Below, piece by piece: positions 53,290 to 60,858 of a stretch of 64,000 nt of DNA; position 1 is the stretch's first letter; each line of letters starts with the position of its first letter. Source of the stretch: Bacteroidota bacterium (GTDB lineage Bacteria > Bacteroidota > Bacteroidia > Flavobacteriales_D > Crocinitomicaceae); the NCBI GenBank assembly GCA_030148165.1, contig JASBTZ010000013.1, forward strand, positions 1 to 64,000, in the 5' to 3' direction. The notes under the pieces were generated by a model, which saw nothing but the letters and a program-made list of their open reading frames with translations, did no database searches and was not told the origin of the DNA. The translations under genes and the position numbers were made by a program.

Positions 53290-54690
53290 ATGATAGTAGA
53301 ACAATTATATACCAAATGTCTCGCGGAAGCAGCTTATTACATCGAAAGTGACGGTGAAGCGGCTGTTATAGATCCGCTTAGAGAGACAGAACCGTATTTG
53401 GAAATTGCTCGCAACAACGGTGCAGAGATCAAATACATTTTTGAAACGCACTTTCACGCAGATTTTGTTTCGGGTCACATTGACCTTTCTAAAAAGACAG
53501 GAGCTGCGATCGTCTACGGACCAACGGCGAATCCTGGTTTTGAAGCGATAACAGCAAAAGACAATCAAGAGTTTAAGATCGGTTCCGCGACCATTCGAGT
53601 AATACACACACCTGGTCACACTCAAGAGTCAACTACCTACTTGTTGATAGATGAAAATGGTAAAGAAACAGCACTTTTTACAGGAGACACTTTATTCTTA
53701 GGAGATGTTGGAAGACCGGACTTAGCTGTGAAAACAGATCTTTCTCAGGAAGATTTGGCAAAGATGCTTTTCGATTCTCTTCGCAATAGAATAATGAAAT
53801 TCGATGATGATATTATCATATATCCTGGCCATGGTGCTGGTTCTGCTTGTGGAAAAAATATGAGCTCAGAAACTATTGGTACGTTGGGAGAGCAAAAACA
53901 AACGAATTATGCCTTGCGAGCTGACATGACCAAAGAGGAATTTGTGAAAGAGGTAACAGAAGGAATTCTTCCTCCACCACAGTATTTCCCTAAAAATGCA
54001 GTCATGAATAAAATGGGATACGATTCTTTTGATGAAGTACTCAGTAAAGGCAGCAGAGCCTTGAGTCTGGATGAATTCAAAGAAGAAGTAAGCAATGGGG
54101 CATTAATTCTTGATGTTCGCAACCAAAATGACTTCGTTAAAGGATTTATTCCTAATTCACTCTTCATTGGTTTGAATGGAACATTCGCCATGTGGGTAGG
54201 TGCGCTGATTGAAGACATCAACCAACCAATCGTCTTAATTACACCAGAAGGAAAAGAAGAAGAGGCCGTAACAAGATTATCACGAGTGGGATATGACAAT
54301 GCTGTCGGTTATCTCGATGGCGGCGTAATGACCTGGGCAGAAGCGGGAGGAGAGCTTAATACGATCACTAATATTTCAGCTGCTGATCTAGCGGAGAAAC
54401 ATGGTGATGTGGAAGTAGTAGACGTGCGAAAACCTGGCGAATACGAATCAGAACATGTAGTAGATGCCATTCATTATCCATTGGATTACATGAATGACGA
54501 TCTAAACAAACTGGATAAAGACAAAACGTATAATGTACATTGTGCAGGGGGATACAGAAGTGTGATCGCTATCTCACTCCTTATGCAAAACGGGTACAAA
54601 CACCTCATCAATGTTCTGGGCGGCTTTGGTGCCATGAAGGAAACGAACATTCCTAAAACAAATTATGTTTGTCCAACGGAATTAAAATAA
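53290..54690 (+). CDS. Metallo-beta-lactamase-fold persulfide dioxygenase-like protein with two rhodanese domains
   Basis: 466 residues. Residues 1-240 are an ETHE1-like metallo-beta-lactamase domain with the metal motif THFHADFVSGH (His54, His56, Asp58, His63), HTPGHTQES, FTGDTLFLGDVGRPD and YPGHGAGSACG. The first rhodanese domain (about 255-355) has lost its cysteine: the active loop reads LITPEGKEEEA. The second (about 365-465) keeps it in HCAGGYRS. The fusion probably oxidises or transfers persulfide sulfur during sulfide or glutathione-persulfide detoxification. It is followed by a good terminator. Confidence 0.92.
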   Translation: MIVEQLYTKCLAEAAYYIESDGEAAVIDPLRETEPYLEIARNNGAEIKYIFETHFHADFVSGHIDLSKKTGAAIVYGPTANPGFEAITAKDNQEFKIGSATIRVIHTPGHTQESTTYLLIDENGKETALFTGDTLFLGDVGRPDLAVKTDLSQEDLAKMLFDSLRNRIMKFDDDIIIYPGHGAGSACGKNMSSETIGTLGEQKQTNYALRADMTKEEFVKEVTEGILPPPQYFPKNAVMNKMGYDSFDEVLSKGSRALSLDEFKEEVSNGALILDVRNQNDFVKGFIPNSLFIGLNGTFAMWVGALIEDINQPIVLITPEGKEEEAVTRLSRVGYDNAVGYLDGGVMTWAEAGGELNTITNISAADLAEKHGDVEVVDVRKPGEYESEHVVDAIHYPLDYMNDDLNKLDKDKTYNVHCAGGYRSVIAISLLMQNGYKHLINVLGGFGAMKETNIPKTNYVCPTELK

Positions 54691-54709
54691 AGAATAACAA
54701 GTATTGAGC

Positions 54710-54738
54710 AAGCCGGTCCAATAACGGGTCGGCTTTTT
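54710..54738 (+). terminator. Terminator after the MBL-rhodanese gene
   Basis: A ten-pair stem including two G-U pairs (AAGCCGGTCC 54710-54719 with GGGTCGGCTT 54726-54735) followed by TTTCTTTTC. It lies 19 bases after the stop. Confidence 0.85.
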
Positions 54739-54753
54739 CTTTTCAGAACAGTA

Positions 54754-54786
54754 TTGTCATTTATATCGACCTTTCAATTATTTTTG
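54754..54786 (+). promoter_or_regulatory. Promoter of glyS, probably leaderless mRNA
   Basis: TTG (54754-54756), 22 bases, then a perfect TATTTTTG (54779-54786). The glyS ATG is at 54791, only 4 bases further, so the transcript should begin at or next to the start codon. Confidence 0.6.
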
Positions 54787-54790
54787 CCAC

Positions 54791-56329
54791 ATGGTACAAA
54801 AGGACGATAATCTAAAAGACATTATTTCGCATTCTAAGGAATACGGATTTGTCTTTCCTTCATCTGAAATATACGATGGGCTTGCTGCAACCTATGACTA
54901 TGGTCAGCTGGGTGTTGAACTCAAGAATAATATCAAAGAATACTGGTGGAAAGCAATGGTTCACATGCACGAAAACATTGTGGGCGTTGATTCCGCAATT
55001 TTCATGCATCCTACAACCTGGAAAGCTTCTGGTCACGTAGATGCTTTTAATGACCCACTCATTGACAATAAGGATTCCAAAAAAAGATATCGTGCCGATG
55101 TATTGTTAGAAGAATTTGTCGAAAAAATTCGCCAGAAGATTCAGAAGGAAGTAGAAAAAGGAAAAAAACGCTTCGGCGACGATTTTGATGAAGAGCAATT
55201 TCTCGCAACCAATCCTAATGTACTGCGAAATCAAAAGAAAATTGAAGAGACGGAAGAACGCATGAGAGCAGCACTGGAAAGTTCTGATCTAGAGGCTATC
55301 TATAATTTGATTGTTGATCTCGAGATAGTTTGTCCGGTATCCGGATCTAAGAACTGGACAGAAGTTCGACAGTTCAACCTCATGTTCTCAACCGAACTGG
55401 GCTCTGTGGCCGGAGATGCAGCGACCATATACCTGAGACCGGAAACGGCGCAGGGGATTTTCGTGAACTTTCTTAACGTTCAGAAAACAGGTCGCATGAA
55501 GATTCCTTTTGGAATTGCACAAATCGGAAAGGCTTTCAGAAATGAGATCGTTGCCCGTCAGTTTATATTCAGAATGCGTGAATTTGAACAAATGGAGATG
55601 CAATTCTTCGTTCGTCCCGGAGATGAAATGAAGTGGTATGATTACTGGAAAGAACAGCGTATTAATTGGCATAAAGCGCTCGGCCTTGGAGAAGATCGGT
55701 ATCGTTTTCACGATCATATGAAGCTTGCACATTACGCCAATGCTGCCTGCGATATAGAATATGATTTCCCAATGGGATTCAAGGAATTGGAAGGTATTCA
55801 TTCGCGGACAGATTTTGACTTAAAACAACACGAAGAGCATTCCGGGAAGAAGTTGCAATACTTCGATCCGGAATTGAATGAGAGCTACGTACCTTATGTT
55901 GTCGAAACTTCTATTGGATTGGATCGAATGTTCTTAGCCGTATTGAGCAGTTCATATAAAATGGAAGATCTGGGTGACGGTAAACAGCGAGCACTTCTTT
56001 CGATTCCTCCTGCTCTCGCTCCATATAAAGTTGCTATTATGCCTTTGACGAAAAAGGATGGGCTTCCGGAAAAAGCAAGAGAAATTATGGATGCCATGAA
56101 ATTGGACCTTAATTGTATTTATGATGAAAAGGGTGCAGCGGGTAGACGCTATAGAATCCAGGATGCAATGGGAACACCGTACTGTGTCATGGTCGATCAC
56201 CAAACATTGGAAGACAACACCGTAACCATCAGAGATAGAGATACGATGGAACAGGAACGTGTTAACGTTGACGATTTACATCAGATTATAGGAGACAAAG
56301 TAGCTATGCACAAACTGCTTACGTCTTAG
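54791..56329 (+). CDS. glyS: Glycine-tRNA ligase (alpha2 dimeric type)
   Basis: A 512-residue class II synthetase that charges tRNA-Gly. It has the eukaryote-like dimeric form, not the alpha2beta2 form of E. coli. Visible are the N-terminal FPSSEIYDGLAATYDYGQLGVELKNN (first part), RPETAQGIFVNFLNV, the motif 2 segment GKAFRNEI, the motif 3 SIGLDRMFLAVL and the C-terminal anticodon domain (PPALAPYKVAIMPL, DERYRIQDAMGTPY-like end). This form is usual in Bacteroidota. The 3' end overlaps the opposite small gene by 11 bases. The symbol glyQS is also used. Confidence 0.96.
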   Translation: MVQKDDNLKDIISHSKEYGFVFPSSEIYDGLAATYDYGQLGVELKNNIKEYWWKAMVHMHENIVGVDSAIFMHPTTWKASGHVDAFNDPLIDNKDSKKRYRADVLLEEFVEKIRQKIQKEVEKGKKRFGDDFDEEQFLATNPNVLRNQKKIEETEERMRAALESSDLEAIYNLIVDLEIVCPVSGSKNWTEVRQFNLMFSTELGSVAGDAATIYLRPETAQGIFVNFLNVQKTGRMKIPFGIAQIGKAFRNEIVARQFIFRMREFEQMEMQFFVRPGDEMKWYDYWKEQRINWHKALGLGEDRYRFHDHMKLAHYANAACDIEYDFPMGFKELEGIHSRTDFDLKQHEEHSGKKLQYFDPELNESYVPYVVETSIGLDRMFLAVLSSSYKMEDLGDGKQRALLSIPPALAPYKVAIMPLTKKDGLPEKAREIMDAMKLDLNCIYDEKGAAGRRYRIQDAMGTPYCVMVDHQTLEDNTVTIRDRDTMEQERVNVDDLHQIIGDKVAMHKLLTS

Positions 56330-56540
56330 AATGCTTTCGCTGACGATACATTCCAACCAAAACTACAATTAAAAATACCCAGGGTGCACTGTGAAGGACC
56401 AGGTCAAACCAGTCCATTCCGGTCATTGTACGGCCTAACCACAGATTTTTAAACTGTTTCCAGATATGTGCATGTGGGTAAAAAGGAGCTAATCCCAACG
56501 TCAGACACAAAATAATTGCTAACTGGAGATGCTTATTCAT
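56319..56540 (-). CDS. Small membrane protein next to the sterol-desaturase-family gene
   Basis: 73 residues from the ATG at 56540, with two hydrophobic segments (LAIILCLTLGLAPF and APWVFLIVVLVGMY) and a basic end (YRQRKHSKT). It overlaps the desaturase gene by 8 bases and is probably co-translated with it. Similar small proteins sit next to such hydroxylases in Bacteroidota, but I know no function. The ATG at 56555 is an alternative. Confidence 0.7.
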   Translation of the reverse strand: MNKHLQLAIILCLTLGLAPFYPHAHIWKQFKNLWLGRTMTGMDWFDLVLHSAPWVFLIVVLVGMYRQRKHSKT

Positions 56541-57447
56541 CGATAATCTCTTCATTTCCTTTTCTTCTTTCTTTAAAAGGTTGGACTATATGCTGGAAAA
56601 AACCTGTAGGATAATTCTCAATGTCCTCAAATCCGAGTTCAATGTCGCGGCCACTGGACGGTATGTAATTCGTGCCGAATAGATAATCCCAGACACTCAG
56701 CGTTATTCCAAAATTCATCCCATGTGGATGTGATTTCGGTAATTCTTTTGCGTGATGCCAGATGTGCATTTTAGGATTATTAAAAATATACTTCAATGGG
56801 CCATAGTCCCACCCTACATTAGCATGGTTTAAATGACCGATCGTCGTTGCGAAAAAGTAGATGTAAAAAGCCTGACGAATATCAAAATTAAAGAGGTATG
56901 CGATAAAGGTGAATTTGAATACCTGATAGACAACGGACTCCATGAAATGGAAACGCAAATGAGCTGCAAAACCCATTTCGGTAACAGAATGATGTACTTT
57001 GTGGAATTTCCAAAGGAATTTATTCCGATGTAGGATCACATGTACACACCATTGCACAAAATCGTAGAGTAGAAAGTACAGGACGAATTGTACCCAATGT
57101 GGTAAATGTGAAAGGTCGATCAAATGTTCCGCAGGCAATCCGATCAGAGCCATCAACTTTCCAAATAACAAAAAAGTCGTTTTGGATAACGCAGCAAACA
57201 CGATCAGACCGAATAAAAAGTAATTGAAGAACATGTAAAAGGTATCGATCCAGAAATCTCTGCGTATCAACGGTTGTTTCTTTCGCCATGGGAAGAATAT
57301 TTCCAGGCTATAAACGACAATGGAAACAACGATTAGGAAGTAGAATCCGTTCGGGAATTTGAAGGGATCGGTAATAGCTCCCCAGAGATAGTTCCAGTAT
57401 CCCGTATAGGTTTTCTCTATGAGCTCCAAGACCTCCTGCATCATCAA
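56533..57447 (-). CDS. Sterol desaturase / fatty acid hydroxylase superfamily protein
   Basis: A 304-residue membrane di-iron enzyme with several hydrophobic segments and the histidine clusters of the family: HVILHRNKFLWKFHKVHHS, GHLNHANVGWDYG and HIWHHAKELPKSHPHGMNFG. It probably hydroxylates or desaturates a lipid or carotenoid; the substrate is unknown. The rhodanese gene lies 3 bases upstream on the same strand and the small membrane protein follows, so the three may be one transcript. Confidence 0.92.
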   Translation of the reverse strand: MMMQEVLELIEKTYTGYWNYLWGAITDPFKFPNGFYFLIVVSIVVYSLEIFFPWRKKQPLIRRDFWIDTFYMFFNYFLFGLIVFAALSKTTFLLFGKLMALIGLPAEHLIDLSHLPHWVQFVLYFLLYDFVQWCVHVILHRNKFLWKFHKVHHSVTEMGFAAHLRFHFMESVVYQVFKFTFIAYLFNFDIRQAFYIYFFATTIGHLNHANVGWDYGPLKYIFNNPKMHIWHHAKELPKSHPHGMNFGITLSVWDYLFGTNYIPSSGRDIELGFEDIENYPTGFFQHIVQPFKERRKGNEEIIDE

Positions 57448-57450
57448 CTT

Positions 57451-57744
57451 TTAATCCAGGTATTTGAGCATTTTTGTCCATGGACCACCATTGTATGCCT
57501 CAACTCCGGCAGCTTTTAATTGTCCTTTGGCAGCTCCTGAACGCATTCCGGATGCACATACAACAATCACGGGTACCCCGAGACTCTTAATTTGTTTAAT
57601 CTTGCCTGGAATTTCCCCAAGCGGAATGTTTTCAGATCCTGGTGCCGCACCTCCTGCGTATTCACCCGGATTTCTCACATCGATAATAACCGCTCCTTCA
57701 TTGAGCAGTTTCTTGTAGTCGGTTTTCTTGAAGAGTCCTAACAT
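57451..57744 (-). CDS. Single-domain rhodanese
   Basis: 97 residues, one rhodanese domain with the start of the fold at VIIDVRNPGEYAGGAAPG and the active loop Cys63-Ala-Ser-Gly-Met-Arg-Ser (CASGMRSG). It transfers or carries persulfide sulfur. It is cytoplasmic, 3 bases upstream of the desaturase gene. Confidence 0.93.
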   Translation of the reverse strand: MLGLFKKTDYKKLLNEGAVIIDVRNPGEYAGGAAPGSENIPLGEIPGKIKQIKSLGVPVIVVCASGMRSGAAKGQLKAAGVEAYNGGPWTKMLKYLD

Positions 57745-57802
57745 AATGCGAATTAATTTCTACAAATCTAATGACAGAATAGCGGTAAATCTGTAACCAA
57801 AG

Positions 57803-58114
57803 TTACTCTTTCGTTTTTTGAAGGTAGACGCGATATCCAATCAGCGCTGGAATACCGAAAATAAATATCACTGCTGTAACCATGCCGCTTGTGGTCAAAT
57901 GAAAATCAATGATTGTTTCCATGTTTTCTTCCGAATGACCGATCCCTACAAAATAAGAAAGACTCAATGAATGAGGCTCGGTAACTTGTGTAGCACCAAC
58001 TTGATGGATTATTTCACCATCGAATAATTCGATCGGTATAAGAAATAATACCGCACTGATCACTATTGAAATAGCAATAGCATATGCGATTGATTGTTTT
58101 ATCTCAGGTTTCAC
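57803..58114 (-). CDS. Small membrane protein of unknown function, GTG start
   Basis: 103 residues from a GTG at 58114, with two hydrophobic segments (IAYAIAISIVISAVLFLIPI and SGMVTAVIFIFGIPALIGY) and a soluble loop between. The frame is open to an ATG at 58159, but a perfect -7 element (TAACTTTG, 58140-58133) lies inside that extension, and the extension overlaps the start of the divergent glycosyltransferase. I therefore prefer the GTG. I do not recognise the family. Confidence 0.65.
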   Translation of the reverse strand: MKPEIKQSIAYAIAISIVISAVLFLIPIELFDGEIIHQVGATQVTEPHSLSLSYFVGIGHSEENMETIIDFHLTTSGMVTAVIFIFGIPALIGYRVYLQKTKE

Positions 58115-58121
58115 CTTGTAA

Positions 58122-58152
58122 TTTGTATAGAACAAAGTTACTCTTATTTTTA
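58122..58152 (+). promoter_or_regulatory. Promoter of the GT4 gene, probably leaderless mRNA
   Basis: TTTG (58122-58125), exactly 19 bases, TATTTTTA (58145-58152, one mismatch to TAnnTTTG), only 5 bases before the ATG at 58158. Confidence 0.6.
58133..58140 (-). promoter_or_regulatory. -7 element of the divergent small membrane protein gene
   Basis: TAACTTTG on the minus strand, between the two boxes of the plus-strand promoter. It would start transcription near 58127, 13 bases before the GTG at 58114. The -33 box is not clear. Confidence 0.5.
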
Positions 58153-58157
58153 CAGGC

Positions 58158-59264
58158 ATGAAGTCGAAACTTGGCTATTTATGTGGCTCCGTGAGCTGGG
58201 GTGGACTGGAAATGAATCACGTTCGAAATGCTAAATGGATGCAGGAGCGCGGATATCAGGTGTGTTTTCTTTGTGTGAATGATTCTCCGGTAGCAAAATA
58301 TGCAAACGAGCAAGGTGTTCCGACTCATTTCATTGAAAGACATAAGAAATACTATGATTTCAAAAAGGCTTCGAAACTGGCTGATTATTTACTTAAGAAT
58401 GAATACACACATGTGTTGATCAGGTCGAATGAGGACATGTCAATTACTGCTGCTGTAAAGCGCAAGCTAGGAAAAAAGATCTTCACGGCTTACTTTATGG
58501 AAATGCAACTAGGTGTCAAGAAGACCAACCTCTTTCACACCATTCGATACAGCTATATTGATCTTTGGTCTTGCCCTTTGAATTGGCTTGCAGAACAGGT
58601 TGAAACGATGACCAAATTTAAAAATCAACTGGTTGTCATTCCATCGGGAATAGATCGCTCATCCTTTAACATCTCCATCTCCCAAGAAGAAGCCAGAAAG
58701 TTACTCGACCTACCTTCCGGGAAAAGAATTTTTGGACTTATTGGCCGGTTTGATCCACAGAAGGGTCAACTTTTATTACTTGAAGCTACAGAACTTGCTA
58801 AGAATAAAGATTTTCATGTGGTTTTACTCGGTGAGCCAACTGTTAATGAAGGAAACGACTACTTTGAAGCCATGAAGGCGAAGATCGACTCAGAAGGACT
58901 AAATGGTCGTGTTTCTATTCGTCCATTCATGCAAGATGTTTCTCCTTTCTTTCGAGCTGTCGACTGGTTTGTGATGGCTACCAAGGCAGAAACCTTCGGT
59001 ATGGTGACAGTCGAATCCCTAGCTTGCGGCACGCCTGTATTAGGAAGTAATGCGGGTGGAACTCCGGAAATACTAACCGGAGGCGAAACCAAAGGAGGGG
59101 TACTTTTTGAAACACTCAATTCAAAAGATCTGGCAGCTAAGATTGATCAAATATGCCAGGAAGAATTGCAAATTCCCGAAAAACAGCTAATGGAAATGGC
59201 GAAAAAGTATGATCACCATAGGGTTTGCGAAATGGTCGAAAAGGCACTTCAGGTAACTGTTTGA
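58158..59264 (+). CDS. Glycosyltransferase family 4 protein
   Basis: A 368-residue GT-B glycosyltransferase. The N-terminal half starts with GYLCGSVSWGGLEMNHV, with the acceptor-side GG. The C-terminal half has GLIGRFDPQKGQLLLLEAT, the EX7E motif (AETFGMVTVESLACGTPVL) and GGTPEIL. It probably adds a sugar to an envelope polysaccharide or lipid. No polysaccharide cluster surrounds it. Confidence 0.92.
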   Translation: MKSKLGYLCGSVSWGGLEMNHVRNAKWMQERGYQVCFLCVNDSPVAKYANEQGVPTHFIERHKKYYDFKKASKLADYLLKNEYTHVLIRSNEDMSITAAVKRKLGKKIFTAYFMEMQLGVKKTNLFHTIRYSYIDLWSCPLNWLAEQVETMTKFKNQLVVIPSGIDRSSFNISISQEEARKLLDLPSGKRIFGLIGRFDPQKGQLLLLEATELAKNKDFHVVLLGEPTVNEGNDYFEAMKAKIDSEGLNGRVSIRPFMQDVSPFFRAVDWFVMATKAETFGMVTVESLACGTPVLGSNAGGTPEILTGGETKGGVLFETLNSKDLAAKIDQICQEELQIPEKQLMEMAKKYDHHRVCEMVEKALQVTV

Positions 59265-59307
59265 TAATCTTTTCAGTATAATGTCGTTAGATTAGCACGT
59301 ACTGCGG

Positions 59308-60858
59308 ATGAATCTGTACTCAAATAAACAAAAATGGAAGATCGTTCTTCTTGTCTTTGCCCTGCTTTTAGTAGGTGCATCGCTATTTGTGTCCAATGAG
59401 ATTGTATCAAAAGTAGCTCAACGCGAAAAGGATCGTGCACAGCAATGGGCCGGCGCTATTAAAAAGAAAATCGAGCTGGTGCGTCTCACGAATAACACCT
59501 TTTCGAAGCTTCGTGAAAACGAACGAAAGAAAATGGAAGTCTGGATCGATGCCACCAAGGAAGTATCGAAAGCAACAAGTCTGGATGTTCAGATGAGCTA
59601 TGAATTCCCCTTAAAGATCATAAGCGAAAACAAAGATATCCCCGTTATCGTCCTCGATGACGATCAACTCGTATCCGGTTTTAGAAATCTGGATTTTGAT
59701 ACAAGCGATTTAAGAACGGCATACCCGGATATATCCTCCAGGGAACTGACTCAGTTAATGGAAGACTCTCTGGTTGCCCTGGCTAATTCCTGGAGTAAAA
59801 AAAACCCTTCCTTCACCATTGAGATTTATGAAGGCTTATTCATGACCTATTACTACAACGATTCAAAAGAAATTGAGCGACTCGAAACGGAACGAGATTC
59901 TTTAATCCAGTCTTTCAATAACGATCTTATAAATAATGAGAGTCTGGTTCCGGTCTTACTGGTCGATTCTACATCGAAAGAGATCATCGGAACTAATGTA
60001 GCGGAATACAATGACCCGAAAAAGGTAGACCAGTATATCAGCGATATGTCTGCAGCCAATACTCCAATCATCATCGATTTTAAAAGTGGCCAAAAAAGCA
60101 TTTTGTACTACGATAATAGCCCGGAATTGAAACAATTACAGTATTTCCCTTATATCCAGTTTCTCTTGATCGGATTGTTTGCACTGATTGGGTACATCAT
60201 CTTCAGTACATATCGAAAGGCTGAACAAAATCAGGTTTGGGCAGGAATGGCAAAGGAAACTGCTCATCAACTCGGAACTCCTTTATCTTCCCTCATGGCT
60301 TGGATTCAGATGTTGGAGTCTCAGGATATCGACCCGATGGTAACTCAGGAAATGCACAAAGATGTTGACCGATTGAATAAAGTGACAGACCGCTTTTCCA
60401 AAATCGGTTCCGGTGCACAAATGGATTGTGATAATTTAAGTGAGACGGTTGATGGTGTTATGAGCTACTTAAGACCACGCATATCGGATAAGGTCGACGT
60501 ACTTACTGAAATTCCTATGAATGTTGTAGTGAAGCACAGTCGCTCTCTCTTGGAATGGGTAATCGAAAACATCTGTAAAAACGCCGTTGATGCAATGGAG
60601 GGTGAGGGAAAATTAAAGGTGTCCATTGTCAAAAATAGCGACTGGGTCCACATTGATATTACCGATAACGGTAAAGGAATTCCTTCGAATCAGTTTAAGA
60701 CCATCTTCGAGCCGGGTTATTCAACGAAAAAAAGAGGTTGGGGTCTTGGACTTTCTCTTGTAAAAAGAATCATTACCGAGTACCACAAAGGCAAAGTATT
60801 TGTGCTCGAATCACAGGTCAACGAGGGAACCACTTTCAGAATTAGTTTGCCCTTATAG
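59308..60858 (+). CDS. Sensor histidine kinase with large extracytoplasmic domain
   Basis: A 516-residue kinase. Transmembrane segments lie at about 12-30 and 282-302, with some 250 residues between that form an unknown periplasmic sensor. The H box is of the HQLGTPLSSL type with His320 (MAKETAHQLGTPLSSL), followed by an intact HATPase domain: N box ENICKNAVDAM, G1 TDNGKGIPSNQ, FEPGYSTKKRGWGLGLSLV. This H box is frequent in NtrY-like Bacteroidota kinases. No response regulator is in the window. Its end overlaps the opposite gene by 6 bases. Confidence 0.92.
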   Translation: MNLYSNKQKWKIVLLVFALLLVGASLFVSNEIVSKVAQREKDRAQQWAGAIKKKIELVRLTNNTFSKLRENERKKMEVWIDATKEVSKATSLDVQMSYEFPLKIISENKDIPVIVLDDDQLVSGFRNLDFDTSDLRTAYPDISSRELTQLMEDSLVALANSWSKKNPSFTIEIYEGLFMTYYYNDSKEIERLETERDSLIQSFNNDLINNESLVPVLLVDSTSKEIIGTNVAEYNDPKKVDQYISDMSAANTPIIIDFKSGQKSILYYDNSPELKQLQYFPYIQFLLIGLFALIGYIIFSTYRKAEQNQVWAGMAKETAHQLGTPLSSLMAWIQMLESQDIDPMVTQEMHKDVDRLNKVTDRFSKIGSGAQMDCDNLSETVDGVMSYLRPRISDKVDVLTEIPMNVVVKHSRSLLEWVIENICKNAVDAMEGEGKLKVSIVKNSDWVHIDITDNGKGIPSNQFKTIFEPGYSTKKRGWGLGLSLVKRIITEYHKGKVFVLESQVNEGTTFRISLPL

